From an uncultured Winogradskyella sp. (GTDB lineage Bacteria; Bacteroidota; Bacteroidia; Flavobacteriales; Flavobacteriaceae): DNA of 64,000 nt. A program made the translations under genes and the position numbers. The notes beneath the pieces were generated by a model. It saw only the letters and a program-made list of their open reading frames with translations, was not told the origin of the DNA and did not search any database. The stretch lies in contig NZ_CALGNH010000063.1 in the NCBI RefSeq assembly GCF_937958655.1, forward strand, positions 1 to 64,000, written 5' to 3'. This document shows positions 1 to 8,668 of this stretch, piece by piece; the first letter of the stretch is position 1; every line of letters begins with the position of its first letter.

Positions 1-358
1 GGGCTGTTTTGATCTATCCAATCCAGTAAGTATTACAAGAAATGCACCAGACGCAGCAGCTATTCAGATCGTAGGAGGTGGCACGACAGCCGAGATATGT
101 TCAGGCGATGGTACAGCAGATCCAATTGATGTAGAGATCGTTGGAACAGGTGTTGGTACTAATAACGGTTGGCTAATTACTGATCAGGCTACAGGTGAGA
201 TTTTAGGTTTACCTGCGGCACCACCTTTCGATTTGGAGGGAGCAGGATCAGGCGTATGCGATATTTGGTACATTCGCTATGAGGATGGACTGACGGGCTT
301 AGCAGCAGGAAACAATGTATCGGACTTAATGGGCTGTTTTGATCTATCGAACCCAGTT
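1..358 (+). repeat. 330-bp (110-aa) tandem module boundary repeat, GCFDLSNPVSI
   Basis: gggctgttttgatctatccaatccagt at 1 recurs as gggctgttttgatctatcgaacccagt at 331, same frame. Confidence 0.8.
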
Positions 359-667
359 TCAATAAATAGATTTACTGGCACAGATTGTGATGCTTTGAGT
401 ATAGATGAATTTGATTCTAACTTCAATATTAACATATATCCTAATCCTACTAAAAGTAATATTAATATTGAATTTGAAGCTAATAGAGCTTTAGAATTAG
501 ATATTCAAATTATTGACATGCTCGGTAAAATAGTGTATAGAAATAATAGTAAAAATCAAAGTGCACTATCATTTAATATCAGTGATTTAGAAAACGGAAC
601 ATATTTTATGAATATTACAGATTTAGAGTCTGGCAGTAGAATCGTAAAACGTGTTATAAAAAACTAA
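2..667 (+). CDS. T9SS type A sorting domain-containing secreted protein, 3' part (5' truncated by window)
   Basis: Frame open from base 2; C-terminal NINIYPNPTKSNINIEF...GTYFMNITDLESGSRIVKRVIKN is a typical Por/T9SS sorting domain. Confidence 0.85.
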   Translation, partial: GCFDLSNPVSITRNAPDAAAIQIVGGGTTAEICSGDGTADPIDVEIVGTGVGTNNGWLITDQATGEILGLPAAPPFDLEGAGSGVCDIWYIRYEDGLTGLAAGNNVSDLMGCFDLSNPVSINRFTGTDCDALSIDEFDSNFNINIYPNPTKSNINIEFEANRALELDIQIIDMLGKIVYRNNSKNQSALSFNISDLENGTYFMNITDLESGSRIVKRVIKN

Positions 668-697
668 TTAATAGCTCGTGATTAATTCGTTTAAACA

Positions 698-727
698 AAA
701 AGGGCATCATATTGATGCTCTTTTTTA
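698..727 (+). terminator. Intrinsic terminator (hairpin + T-run)
   Basis: gggcatca tat tgatgctc followed by TTTTTT, between convergent genes. Confidence 0.7.
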
Positions 728-756
728 TTTTTAATAATAATTAAAACTTAGATTTC

Positions 757-2286
757 TTAATGCTTAAAATGACGTGTTCCTGTCATTACCATAGCAACAT
801 TATTATCATTACAATAATTTATACTCAACTCATCTTTTATAGACCCACCAGGCTGAATAACAGCCGTAATACCTGCTTTGTCAGCAATTTCTACACAATC
901 TGGAAAAGGAAAAAATGCATCACTTGCCATAACTGCACCATCTAAATCAAAATTAAAAGATTTAGCTTTATGGATCGCTTGATTTAAAGCATCTACACGA
1001 CTTGTTTGTCCAGTTCCACTAGCGCATAGCTGTTTATTTTTAGCTAATACTATAGTGTTAGACTTAGTATGTTTACAGAGTTTTGAAGCAAAGATTAGAT
1101 CTTCCAATTCCCTTTGAGAAGGAGTAGTATTTGTTACCGTTTTTAAATCTTCTAAGCTATCTGTTTTTGAATCTCTTTCTTGTACCAAAGCACCATTTAA
1201 GCAAGTTCTTACAGTTGTTTTCGGTAATTCAACATCATTTAAAATTAATAGTATTCTATTTTTCTTTCCTTTTAAAATTTTTAAAGCATCGTCACTAAAT
1301 GACGGTGCAATTACAACTTCGCAAAATAGTTTATGAATTTCCTCCGCTGTGGCTTTGTCAATCTCGGTGTTAGCAATAAGAATACCTCCAAAAGCAGAAA
1401 CAGGATCACCTGCTAAAGCATCTACATAAGCTTGACAGACTGTGCTTCTTTGAGCAAAACCGCAAGCATTATTGTGCTTTAGAATGGCAAATGTTGGATC
1501 TTCATCTTTAAATTCTAAAATTAGATTTACTGCTGCATCAACATCTAAAAGATTATTATAACTCAGTTCTTTACCATGAAGTTTAGTGAACATTGCATCA
1601 AAATCGCCAAAGAAAAATCCTTTTTGATGTGGATTTTCTCCATAGCGTAATACCTTACCATTCGTCTCACTTATTTTTAATGCAGCGATGTCATGATTTT
1701 TATTGAAATAGTTAAAAATTGCAGTATCGTAATGCGAAGACACATTAAATGCTTTTGCAGCAAATTGCTTTCTGTCTTCCTCAGAAGTTTCACCATTTTT
1801 TGTTTCTAATAAATCTAAGAATTCAGCATAATTATCAACCGAAGATACACAAGTTACATCAGCATAATTTTTAGCAGCAGCTCTAATTAAAGAAATCCCT
1901 CCAATATCAATTTTTTCGATAATATCTTGGTTACTAGCGCCAGAGGCAACAGTTTTTTCAAAAGGATAAAGATCTACAATTACTAAATCGATTTGTGGAA
2001 TTTCAAACTTTGTCAATTCTGCAACATCTCCATCATGATTTTGACGATTTAAAATTCCGCCAAATACTTTTGGATGTAATGTTTTTACGCGACCACCCAA
2101 TATAGAAGGGTAAGAAGTTACATCTTCAACAGCAACTACATTTATACCTAGGTCTTTAATAAATTTTTCTGTGCCACCTGTAGAATAAATCGTAACGTTA
2201 AGATCGTTAAGCTTTTTTGCAATAGGCTCTAATCCGTCTTTATTAAATACTGAAATTAATGCAGATGACATGGTTTTGTTGCTCAT
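757..2286 (-). CDS. purH: Bifunctional AICAR formyltransferase/IMP cyclohydrolase
   Basis: SALISVFNKDGLEPIAKKL..YSTGGT, GGRVKTLHPKVFGGIL, LRYGENPHQ; ORF-track start at 2427 is an extension, MSNKTMSSALISVF starts at 2286. Confidence 0.95.
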   Translation of the reverse strand: MSNKTMSSALISVFNKDGLEPIAKKLNDLNVTIYSTGGTEKFIKDLGINVVAVEDVTSYPSILGGRVKTLHPKVFGGILNRQNHDGDVAELTKFEIPQIDLVIVDLYPFEKTVASGASNQDIIEKIDIGGISLIRAAAKNYADVTCVSSVDNYAEFLDLLETKNGETSEEDRKQFAAKAFNVSSHYDTAIFNYFNKNHDIAALKISETNGKVLRYGENPHQKGFFFGDFDAMFTKLHGKELSYNNLLDVDAAVNLILEFKDEDPTFAILKHNNACGFAQRSTVCQAYVDALAGDPVSAFGGILIANTEIDKATAEEIHKLFCEVVIAPSFSDDALKILKGKKNRILLILNDVELPKTTVRTCLNGALVQERDSKTDSLEDLKTVTNTTPSQRELEDLIFASKLCKHTKSNTIVLAKNKQLCASGTGQTSRVDALNQAIHKAKSFNFDLDGAVMASDAFFPFPDCVEIADKAGITAVIQPGGSIKDELSINYCNDNNVAMVMTGTRHFKH

Positions 2287-2430
2287 AATGTTGTGTTCTG
2301 ATTTTTGATGCTGCAAAAATAAAATAATCAATAGGAAATTCTTTGGTATATAAACAGTTTCTTTAAGTTTTTTGTAACAATAAATTGTTGAAAACGTCCT
2401 ATCTTTAAAATGTTTTAAAACAGCCAATCT

Positions 2431-3681
2431 ATGCTAGTCTATTTAAGAGTATTCAAAGAGAGCTTTTCATTTGCATTAAATGCCCTTAGAACTAATAAAC
2501 TACGTACGTTTTTATCATTATTAGGTGTTACGGTTGGTATATTTTCAATTATAGCTGTGTTGGCTGCAGTGGATTCTTTAGATAGAAAGATAAAAGAAAA
2601 CTTATCTGGCTTAGATAAGAATACAATGTATTTAACTAAATACTCCTTTGGCCCAACGGAGGTGCCACGATGGAAACGCGATAATTTTCCGCAAACCAAT
2701 TATGATGATTATGAATTTGTGAGAAGAAATGTACCAGATATTGAAGAGTCTGCCTATGTTATTTTTGGTGGTAGTGAAACCATCAGATATCAGGCAGAGA
2801 CTGTAACAAATGTAAATGTTACACCTATATCTCATGGTATTTATATTATAGATGATTTAAAAATTGAAAAAGGAAGATTTTATTCAGAGTTAGAGTCTGA
2901 TACTGGTGCGCCAGTAGTGGTAATAGGGGCTGAATTGGCAGAAAGTCTTTTTGATAATTTAAACCCTGTTGGTAAAGTGGTTAGAATTTATGGTCGAAAA
3001 TTAACGGTAATAGGAGTTCTTAAAAAATATGGATCTGGTTTAGGTGATTCACCTGACGGAAAAGCATTTGTGCCTGCAAATTTTGTAAGACAATTTAGAA
3101 ATGGCGGCGTAGATGGTCTACCAGGTGCTGTGGTTATTAAACCAAAAGCAGGTGTAGATATTGCTGGTTTTGAATCTGTTTTAAAACAAAAATTTAGAGC
3201 ATACAGAGGTCTAAAAGCAGATGAGGATGATGATTTTTTTGTAAACAAACTCTCTGGATTGGTGTCTTTTATTGATGCCATAATTTCTACGTTAAATTTG
3301 GTAGGTTGGGTAATTAGTGGTTTCTCATTATTGGTAGGAGGTTTTGGTATTGCCAATATTATGTTTGTAAGTGTAAAAGAGCGCACCAATTTAATTGGGA
3401 TACAAAAATCCTTAGGTGCTAAGAATCGCTTTATTTTATTTCAATTTTTATTTGAAGCTACAATCTTGGCAGTTGTTGGTGGTTTGGTTGGGTTACTTTT
3501 TGTCTGGATAATAGCAATGATTATGAATGGGTTTGTAGAAGACTTTAAATTTGTACTATCCTTTAGTAATATGTTTCTAGGCTTTGTATTGTCTAGTGTA
3601 ATTGGGTTAATATCAGGTGTTATTCCAGCAATTTCAGCGTCAAAATTAGACCCAGTTGAGGCTATTAGAACAGGTATGTAA
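2431..3681 (+). CDS. ABC transporter permease, MacB/FtsX type
   Basis: N-terminal LRTNKLRTFLSLLGVTVGIFSIIAV and C-terminal FtsX-like membrane region ending ISASKLDPVEAIRTGM. Confidence 0.9.
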   Translation: MLVYLRVFKESFSFALNALRTNKLRTFLSLLGVTVGIFSIIAVLAAVDSLDRKIKENLSGLDKNTMYLTKYSFGPTEVPRWKRDNFPQTNYDDYEFVRRNVPDIEESAYVIFGGSETIRYQAETVTNVNVTPISHGIYIIDDLKIEKGRFYSELESDTGAPVVVIGAELAESLFDNLNPVGKVVRIYGRKLTVIGVLKKYGSGLGDSPDGKAFVPANFVRQFRNGGVDGLPGAVVIKPKAGVDIAGFESVLKQKFRAYRGLKADEDDDFFVNKLSGLVSFIDAIISTLNLVGWVISGFSLLVGGFGIANIMFVSVKERTNLIGIQKSLGAKNRFILFQFLFEATILAVVGGLVGLLFVWIIAMIMNGFVEDFKFVLSFSNMFLGFVLSSVIGLISGVIPAISASKLDPVEAIRTGM

Positions 3682-3693
3682 TGTTGTTAGAAT

Positions 3694-3749
3694 GTAGACT
3701 TTAGACGATAGACTTTAGATGATAGACAATAGACCATAGACTGTAGATA
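3694..3749 (+). repeat. Heptad array 1: eight 7-bp units NTAGAYN
   Basis: gtagact ttagacg atagact ttagatg atagaca atagacc atagact gtagata, all in register. Confidence 0.85.
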
Positions 3750-3792
3750 GTAATATTAGGTTTTGAGATGTTATAGGTAATCTCTTATTACA

Positions 3793-4248
3793 TTACAACA
3801 AACCAGCAACTTCTTTACATACAAATTCTAAAAAACGTTCATCGGCCTCGGTAAATGGATCTGGTGTGTTAGAATCAATGTCTATTTGGCCAATATTTTC
3901 GCCATTTACAAAAATAGGAATAACAATTTCGGCTTTTACAGTAATGCTACATGCAATGTAATTATCTTGTGCAGATACATCGGGTACCACAAAGTTTTTA
4001 TTACTTACAGCGACTTGCCCACAAATGCCTTTGCCAAAAGGTATGATGGTGTGGTCCGTTGGTTCACCGACATAAGGCCCAAGTTTTAATTCGTTTTTAT
4101 CTCCGTTTTTAAAATAAAAACCTACCCAGTTGTAATAGTCAACATTTGTTTCAAGTATTTCGCAAATTTTAAGAAGACGCTGGTCTACACTTAGATTATA
4201 TTGTTCAATTATGGTCTTAACTTTAGGTTTTAAGTTTTCTAACGACAT
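3793..4248 (-). CDS. GAF domain protein, free-methionine-(R)-sulfoxide reductase-like
   Basis: YYNWVGFYFKNGDKNELKLGPYVGEPTDHTIIPFGKGICGQVA, PIFVNGENIGQIDIDS. Confidence 0.85.
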   Translation of the reverse strand: MSLENLKPKVKTIIEQYNLSVDQRLLKICEILETNVDYYNWVGFYFKNGDKNELKLGPYVGEPTDHTIIPFGKGICGQVAVSNKNFVVPDVSAQDNYIACSITVKAEIVIPIFVNGENIGQIDIDSNTPDPFTEADERFLEFVCKEVAGLL

Positions 4249-4344
4249 AGGTATTAATAATTTTCAACAAAAATATTTAAATGATTCAATATTAAATTAG
4301 GGTTTTCATAAATTTAACATCAAACAATTTTTAATTCCTTTCCA

Positions 4345-4896
4345 CTGAAAGAACTATTTCTAAAATATAAGCTTGTTACACGTTTCATAGCGGTATTTTT
4401 ATTAGCGTATGGTTTGCTAACCGTAACTTACAATTTATATTTAAATAAGTCTGATGGATCTATATTTTACCCAGATTACATAACTAATTTAGTAGCAAAA
4501 CAAACCAATTCCTTACTCAATAGTATAGGTTATGATGCAACTATTTTACCACACCCAAACGAACCTTCTCTAAAAATTATTATTAACGATAAATTTGTGG
4601 CTAGAGTAATAGAGGGTTGTAATGCGGTGAGTATAATCATTTTGTTTTTATCATTTATAGCCGCCTTTTACAGTAATTTTAAAACCACCATTATATATTG
4701 CCTTGCTGGTAGTGCTATTATTTATGTGTTTAATCTTTTTAGAATAGTTATACTCTCCGTTGGTTTGTACCATTATCCTTGGCGACGAGAATTACTGCAT
4801 GAGGTTATATTTCCTATGTTAATTTACGGTATTGTATTTTTACTATGGATGGTTTGGGTTAACCGTTTTTCTAAAGCTAATAAAGCCAATGTCTAA
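4345..4896 (+). CDS. xrtF: Exosortase family protein XrtF (start uncertain; candidate CTG at 4345 or ATT at 4327)
   Basis: Multi-TM; VIEGCNAVSIIILFLSFI (catalytic Cys), NLFRIVILS (Arg), HEVIFPMLIYG (His); frame open back to 4318 with no ATG. Confidence 0.8.
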   Translation: MKELFLKYKLVTRFIAVFLLAYGLLTVTYNLYLNKSDGSIFYPDYITNLVAKQTNSLLNSIGYDATILPHPNEPSLKIIINDKFVARVIEGCNAVSIIILFLSFIAAFYSNFKTTIIYCLAGSAIIYVFNLFRIVILSVGLYHYPWRRELLHEVIFPMLIYGIVFLLWMVWVNRFSKANKANV

Positions 4897-5320
4897 ACCT
4901 ATACGCTACATATTAATTGTATTATTGTTTTTTGTGTTAGTCGCTATTCGTGCTTTTGAGGATGAGTTGTTTTATGATCCGTATTTAACCTTTTTTGAAA
5001 ACGACTACCTCTACATAGATAACCCTAGGCGAGAAGTTGCTAAGCTCATTCTCTTTACCAGTCTTAGATATTTCTTAAATACCCTAGCGTCTTTAGGTAT
5101 TCTTTATCTCGTATTTAGAGATAAAAAAATGATAAAATTTTCAGTTTTTATATATGTTGTAGCTTATGTTGTATTACTAATTCCATTTTTATACTTTGTT
5201 ATTAATCCGAGGCAAGAGGATTACTATTTATTTTTTAATATTAGGCGATTTTTAATACAGCCAATAGGTTTAATTCTTTTACTTCCGGCGTTTTATTATT
5301 ATAAACTGAATCGTTCGTAG
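4889..5320 (+). CDS. Exosortase F system-associated membrane protein
   Basis: Overlaps xrtF 3' end; MSKPIRYILIVLLFFVLVAIRAFEDELFYDPYLTFFE, multi-TM. Confidence 0.75.
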   Translation: MSKPIRYILIVLLFFVLVAIRAFEDELFYDPYLTFFENDYLYIDNPRREVAKLILFTSLRYFLNTLASLGILYLVFRDKKMIKFSVFIYVVAYVVLLIPFLYFVINPRQEDYYLFFNIRRFLIQPIGLILLLPAFYYYKLNRS

Positions 5321-5328
5321 TCTTTAAT

Positions 5329-5361
5329 TTGCTTTTCAATTTTAAGAATTTTGTAACTTTG
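5329..5361 (+). promoter_or_regulatory. Bacteroidota-type promoter (TTG-N22-TAACTTTG)
   Basis: TANNTTTG -7 element at 5354-5361 with TTG at 5329-5331. Confidence 0.5.
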
Positions 5362-5365
5362 CATT

Positions 5366-5782
5366 GTGAAATCATCAGTATTACATAAAATACTTTCAAT
5401 AGTACTATCACTTTTGGTGTTGGTGTCAACGTTGTCGTTAACCATAGAAAAGCATTTTTGTGGTGATACTTTGATTGATGTTGCTATTTTTTCTGAAAGT
5501 GAAAAATGTGGTATGCAAATGTCAGAAAATAAGATTAAAAAAGAACTTACCTCTAAAAGTTGTTGTAAAGATGAAGTTGATGTTATTAAAGGTCTAGACA
5601 AGTTGACGGTAAAGACTTTTGATGATTTAGAGGATTTGCAAAAGCAGGTTCTTTTTGTATTTACACAAACATATATAAATCTTTTTGAGAGTTTACCTAA
5701 AGCGGTAATTCCAAATAAAGATTATTCACCACCCTTACTTGTTAAGGATATACAAGTTTTAGACGAAACTTACCTCATTTGA
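5366..5782 (+). CDS. HYC_CC_PP-type cysteine-rich secreted/membrane protein
   Basis: GTG start, N-terminal TM, EKHFCGD, SKSCCKDE, PPLL near C-terminus; next to TonB receptor. Confidence 0.7.
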   Translation: MKSSVLHKILSIVLSLLVLVSTLSLTIEKHFCGDTLIDVAIFSESEKCGMQMSENKIKKELTSKSCCKDEVDVIKGLDKLTVKTFDDLEDLQKQVLFVFTQTYINLFESLPKAVIPNKDYSPPLLVKDIQVLDETYLI

Positions 5783-5849
5783 TTTAAATATAACTGTTTA
5801 TTAAGAACAGCACAGGTTATGTGCTAAATGTTATATTTAAATCAAGCAA

Positions 5850-8111
5850 ATGAAAAAATATTTAATAGTAAATTTCTTGTTAGCATCACTTTTTGTTACT
5901 GCACAAGAGCAACTTAAAGGTGTTGTGTTAGAGTCTAGTAGCTCTAAAGAAATACCTTTACCAGGAGCCAATGTCTATTGGTTAGATTCTTCCGTTGGTG
6001 CCATCACCAACGATGATGGTACGTTTTCCTTACCATATAAATTTTCGTTCAATAAGTTAGTGATTAGTTATGTGGGTTTTAAAACAGATACAATCACAGT
6101 AACTAAAAATAGATACATAAGACATGTGTTACAACCGTCTGATGAATTAGATACAGTAACACTAACATCTCGTAAAAAGGCAACGGCCAGATCCTATCTA
6201 AAAGCAGAAAATACATTATTTGTTAGTAGTGATGAATTACTGAAAGCAGCCTGCTGTAATCTGTCTGAAAGTTTTGAAACTAACCCATCAATAGATGTAA
6301 ATTTTGCGGATGCAGTATCGGGCACAAAGCAGATTAAAATGTTGGGTTTAAGATCGCCATATATTTTAATTGCTACCGAAAATATTCCTGCAATCAGAGG
6401 AGCATCACAAGCCTACGGTTTAAGCTTTATTCCTGGGACTTGGGTAGAGAGTATTCAAATCACAAAAGGCGCAGGTAGTGTTGTTAATGGATTTGAAAGT
6501 ATTGCGGGGCAAATTAATACAGAATTGGTAAAGCCAACTACGGACGCAACGTTTTTTCTTAATTTTTATGGAGCTTCAAGCGAAAGGCTAGAATTGAATA
6601 CACATTTTAATACAAGGCTTTCCGATAAATGGAGCACAGGTTTGTATATACATGGCGATACGCACCAACAAATACACGATGTTAATGACGATGGGTTTTT
6701 AGATATGCCGCTCTTCAACCAAATTAACGTTATGAATCGTTGGCAATACACCAATCCGGAAAAAGGTGTTGTAAGCTTTATAAACGTAAGATATCTTTAT
6801 GACGAAAAACAAACTGGTGAGGTAAGTTTCAATCCAGACACAGACAAATTAACAAACAGTACCTTTGCGCAAAACGGAGCCCAAATTTGGGGAAGTGAGA
6901 TCGATACAGAACGGGTAGATATTACAACAAAGTTAGGTTATGTTAATCCTGAAATACCGTATCAAAGTTTAGGGTTTCAAACCGCGTTTAGTCATCACAG
7001 ACAAGACTCTTATTTTGGGTTAAATGTTTATGATATTGTGCATAACAGTTTTTACTCAAATTTGGTTTATAATAGTATTATCTCAGATTCGCGTCATAAA
7101 GTAAAAACAGGAGTTAGTTTTACTTACGATCGTTATACTGAATTAGTAAACACCAGCACCTTTAAACGCACCGAGAATTCTGTTGGAGCTTTCTTTGAGT
7201 ATTGGTATGACAATCTCGATAAATTAACATTAACCGCAGGTATACGAGCAGACCAGCACAATAGATTAGGCTTTTTTATTACACCACGATTACATCTGCG
7301 TTATACACCTTGGGCAAAATCGGCTTTAAGGGCTTCAATAGGCCGTGGTATAAAAAGTGCCAATATATTTGCAGAAAATCAAAATTTATTTTCAAGTTCA
7401 AGACAGATTAACATCCTTAACTCTGGTGGAAAAATTTACGGCTTAAATCCCGAAATTGCATGGAACTACGGTTTGAGTTATTTACAAGGTTTTAACCTTT
7501 TTGGTAGAGCTGCTGATATTACATTAGATTTTTATAGAACTGATTTTCAAAATCAAGTGGTCGTAGATTGGGAAAACCCGTTTGAAATCAATTTCTATAA
7601 TTTAGATGGAGAAAGCTATGCTAATAGTTTTCAGTTAGAATTTAATTATAACGTTTTTAAAAATTTTGATTTAAGAACAGCATACAAGTATTATGATGTT
7701 AAAACAGATTACAATGCTGGTAAACTCCAAAAACCGTTAATACCGCAGCAGCGCTTTTTTGCAAATGCATCTTATGAAACAGATAGTGCTGCTAATGCAT
7801 CTCCATGGAAATTTGATGCGTCGTTTAATTGGTTAGATTCGCAACGATTTCCGAGTACAAACTTAAGTGCACCACAATTTCAATTAGATGCGTTTTCTCC
7901 AACGGTTGCTACTTTAAATTTGCAGGTAACCAAAGTATTTTCGCCTAAATTTGAATTATATTTAGGAGGAGAAAATGTAACTAATGTAAGGCAACCCAAT
8001 CCTATTATTAGTTCAGATAATCCATTTGGAGCAAATTTTGATAGTAATTTTGTCTATGGACCAATTTTTGGTAGATTGTATTACGCAGGATTGCGATATA
8101 GAATAAATTAA
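5850..8111 (+). CDS. TonB-dependent receptor with carboxypeptidase-like N-terminal domain
   Basis: Signal peptide, LKGVVLESSSSKEIPLPGANVYW, plug domain, beta-barrel ending YYAGLRYRIN. Confidence 0.9.
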   Translation: MKKYLIVNFLLASLFVTAQEQLKGVVLESSSSKEIPLPGANVYWLDSSVGAITNDDGTFSLPYKFSFNKLVISYVGFKTDTITVTKNRYIRHVLQPSDELDTVTLTSRKKATARSYLKAENTLFVSSDELLKAACCNLSESFETNPSIDVNFADAVSGTKQIKMLGLRSPYILIATENIPAIRGASQAYGLSFIPGTWVESIQITKGAGSVVNGFESIAGQINTELVKPTTDATFFLNFYGASSERLELNTHFNTRLSDKWSTGLYIHGDTHQQIHDVNDDGFLDMPLFNQINVMNRWQYTNPEKGVVSFINVRYLYDEKQTGEVSFNPDTDKLTNSTFAQNGAQIWGSEIDTERVDITTKLGYVNPEIPYQSLGFQTAFSHHRQDSYFGLNVYDIVHNSFYSNLVYNSIISDSRHKVKTGVSFTYDRYTELVNTSTFKRTENSVGAFFEYWYDNLDKLTLTAGIRADQHNRLGFFITPRLHLRYTPWAKSALRASIGRGIKSANIFAENQNLFSSSRQINILNSGGKIYGLNPEIAWNYGLSYLQGFNLFGRAADITLDFYRTDFQNQVVVDWENPFEINFYNLDGESYANSFQLEFNYNVFKNFDLRTAYKYYDVKTDYNAGKLQKPLIPQQRFFANASYETDSAANASPWKFDASFNWLDSQRFPSTNLSAPQFQLDAFSPTVATLNLQVTKVFSPKFELYLGGENVTNVRQPNPIISSDNPFGANFDSNFVYGPIFGRLYYAGLRYRIN

Positions 8112-8123
8112 TAATTTAATATC

Positions 8124-8251
8124 ATTACGAGAAAGCAAAACGAAGCAATCTTAAAAATAAAGCTCCAACCAGAAATAAATAGATTCTGAAACTCCCGAAG
8201 CTTCGGGACAGAATGATAAAAAACAAAACCTAATGTTACACTGAGCGTAGT
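8124..8251. repeat. Cluster of three dispersed palindromic repeats
   Basis: cattacgagaaagcaaaacgaagcaatc; gattctgaaac tcccgaagcttcggga cagaatga; gttacactgagcgtagtcgaagtgtcc. Confidence 0.6.
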
Positions 8252-8280
8252 CGAAGTGTCCCAAATAAAAACTAAAGAAA

Positions 8281-8660
8281 TGAAAAAAGTACTTTTAATT
8301 ATTACAGTAATATTATCGAGTGTTTCCTTTGCTCAAAACAAAAATGCTAAAGCAAGCATGGAAGTTGATGGTGTTTGTATGATGTGTAAAGAGCGAATAG
8401 AAAAAGCAGCGATAAGAACAAAAGGAGTAAAATCTGCCGTTTGGAATATAGATACACACAAGTTAAAATTGATTTACGATGAACGTAAAACAACGCTAAA
8501 AATCATTGCTCAGAAATTAGCAGATGTTGGCCACGATACTAAGGATATAAAAGCGTCAGACACGGCTTATAACTCAGTACATGCTTGTTGTAAGTACCGC
8601 AATAAAGAGGTGCAAGAGGCGCACAAAGAGGAGAAGCAAGCAGCTAAAATCAAGAACTAA
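8281..8660 (+). CDS. Secreted heavy-metal-associated (HMA) domain protein
   Basis: Signal peptide MKKVLLIITVILSSVSFAQ then VDGVCMMCKERIEKAAIRTKGVKSAVWNIDTHKL (CxxC). Confidence 0.85.
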
Positions 8661-8668
8661 TCTAAATC

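Noticed and set aside
2287-2427. PurH N-terminal extension of 47 aa
   Set aside because: Not homologous to PurH; MSNKTMSSALISVF is the expected start.
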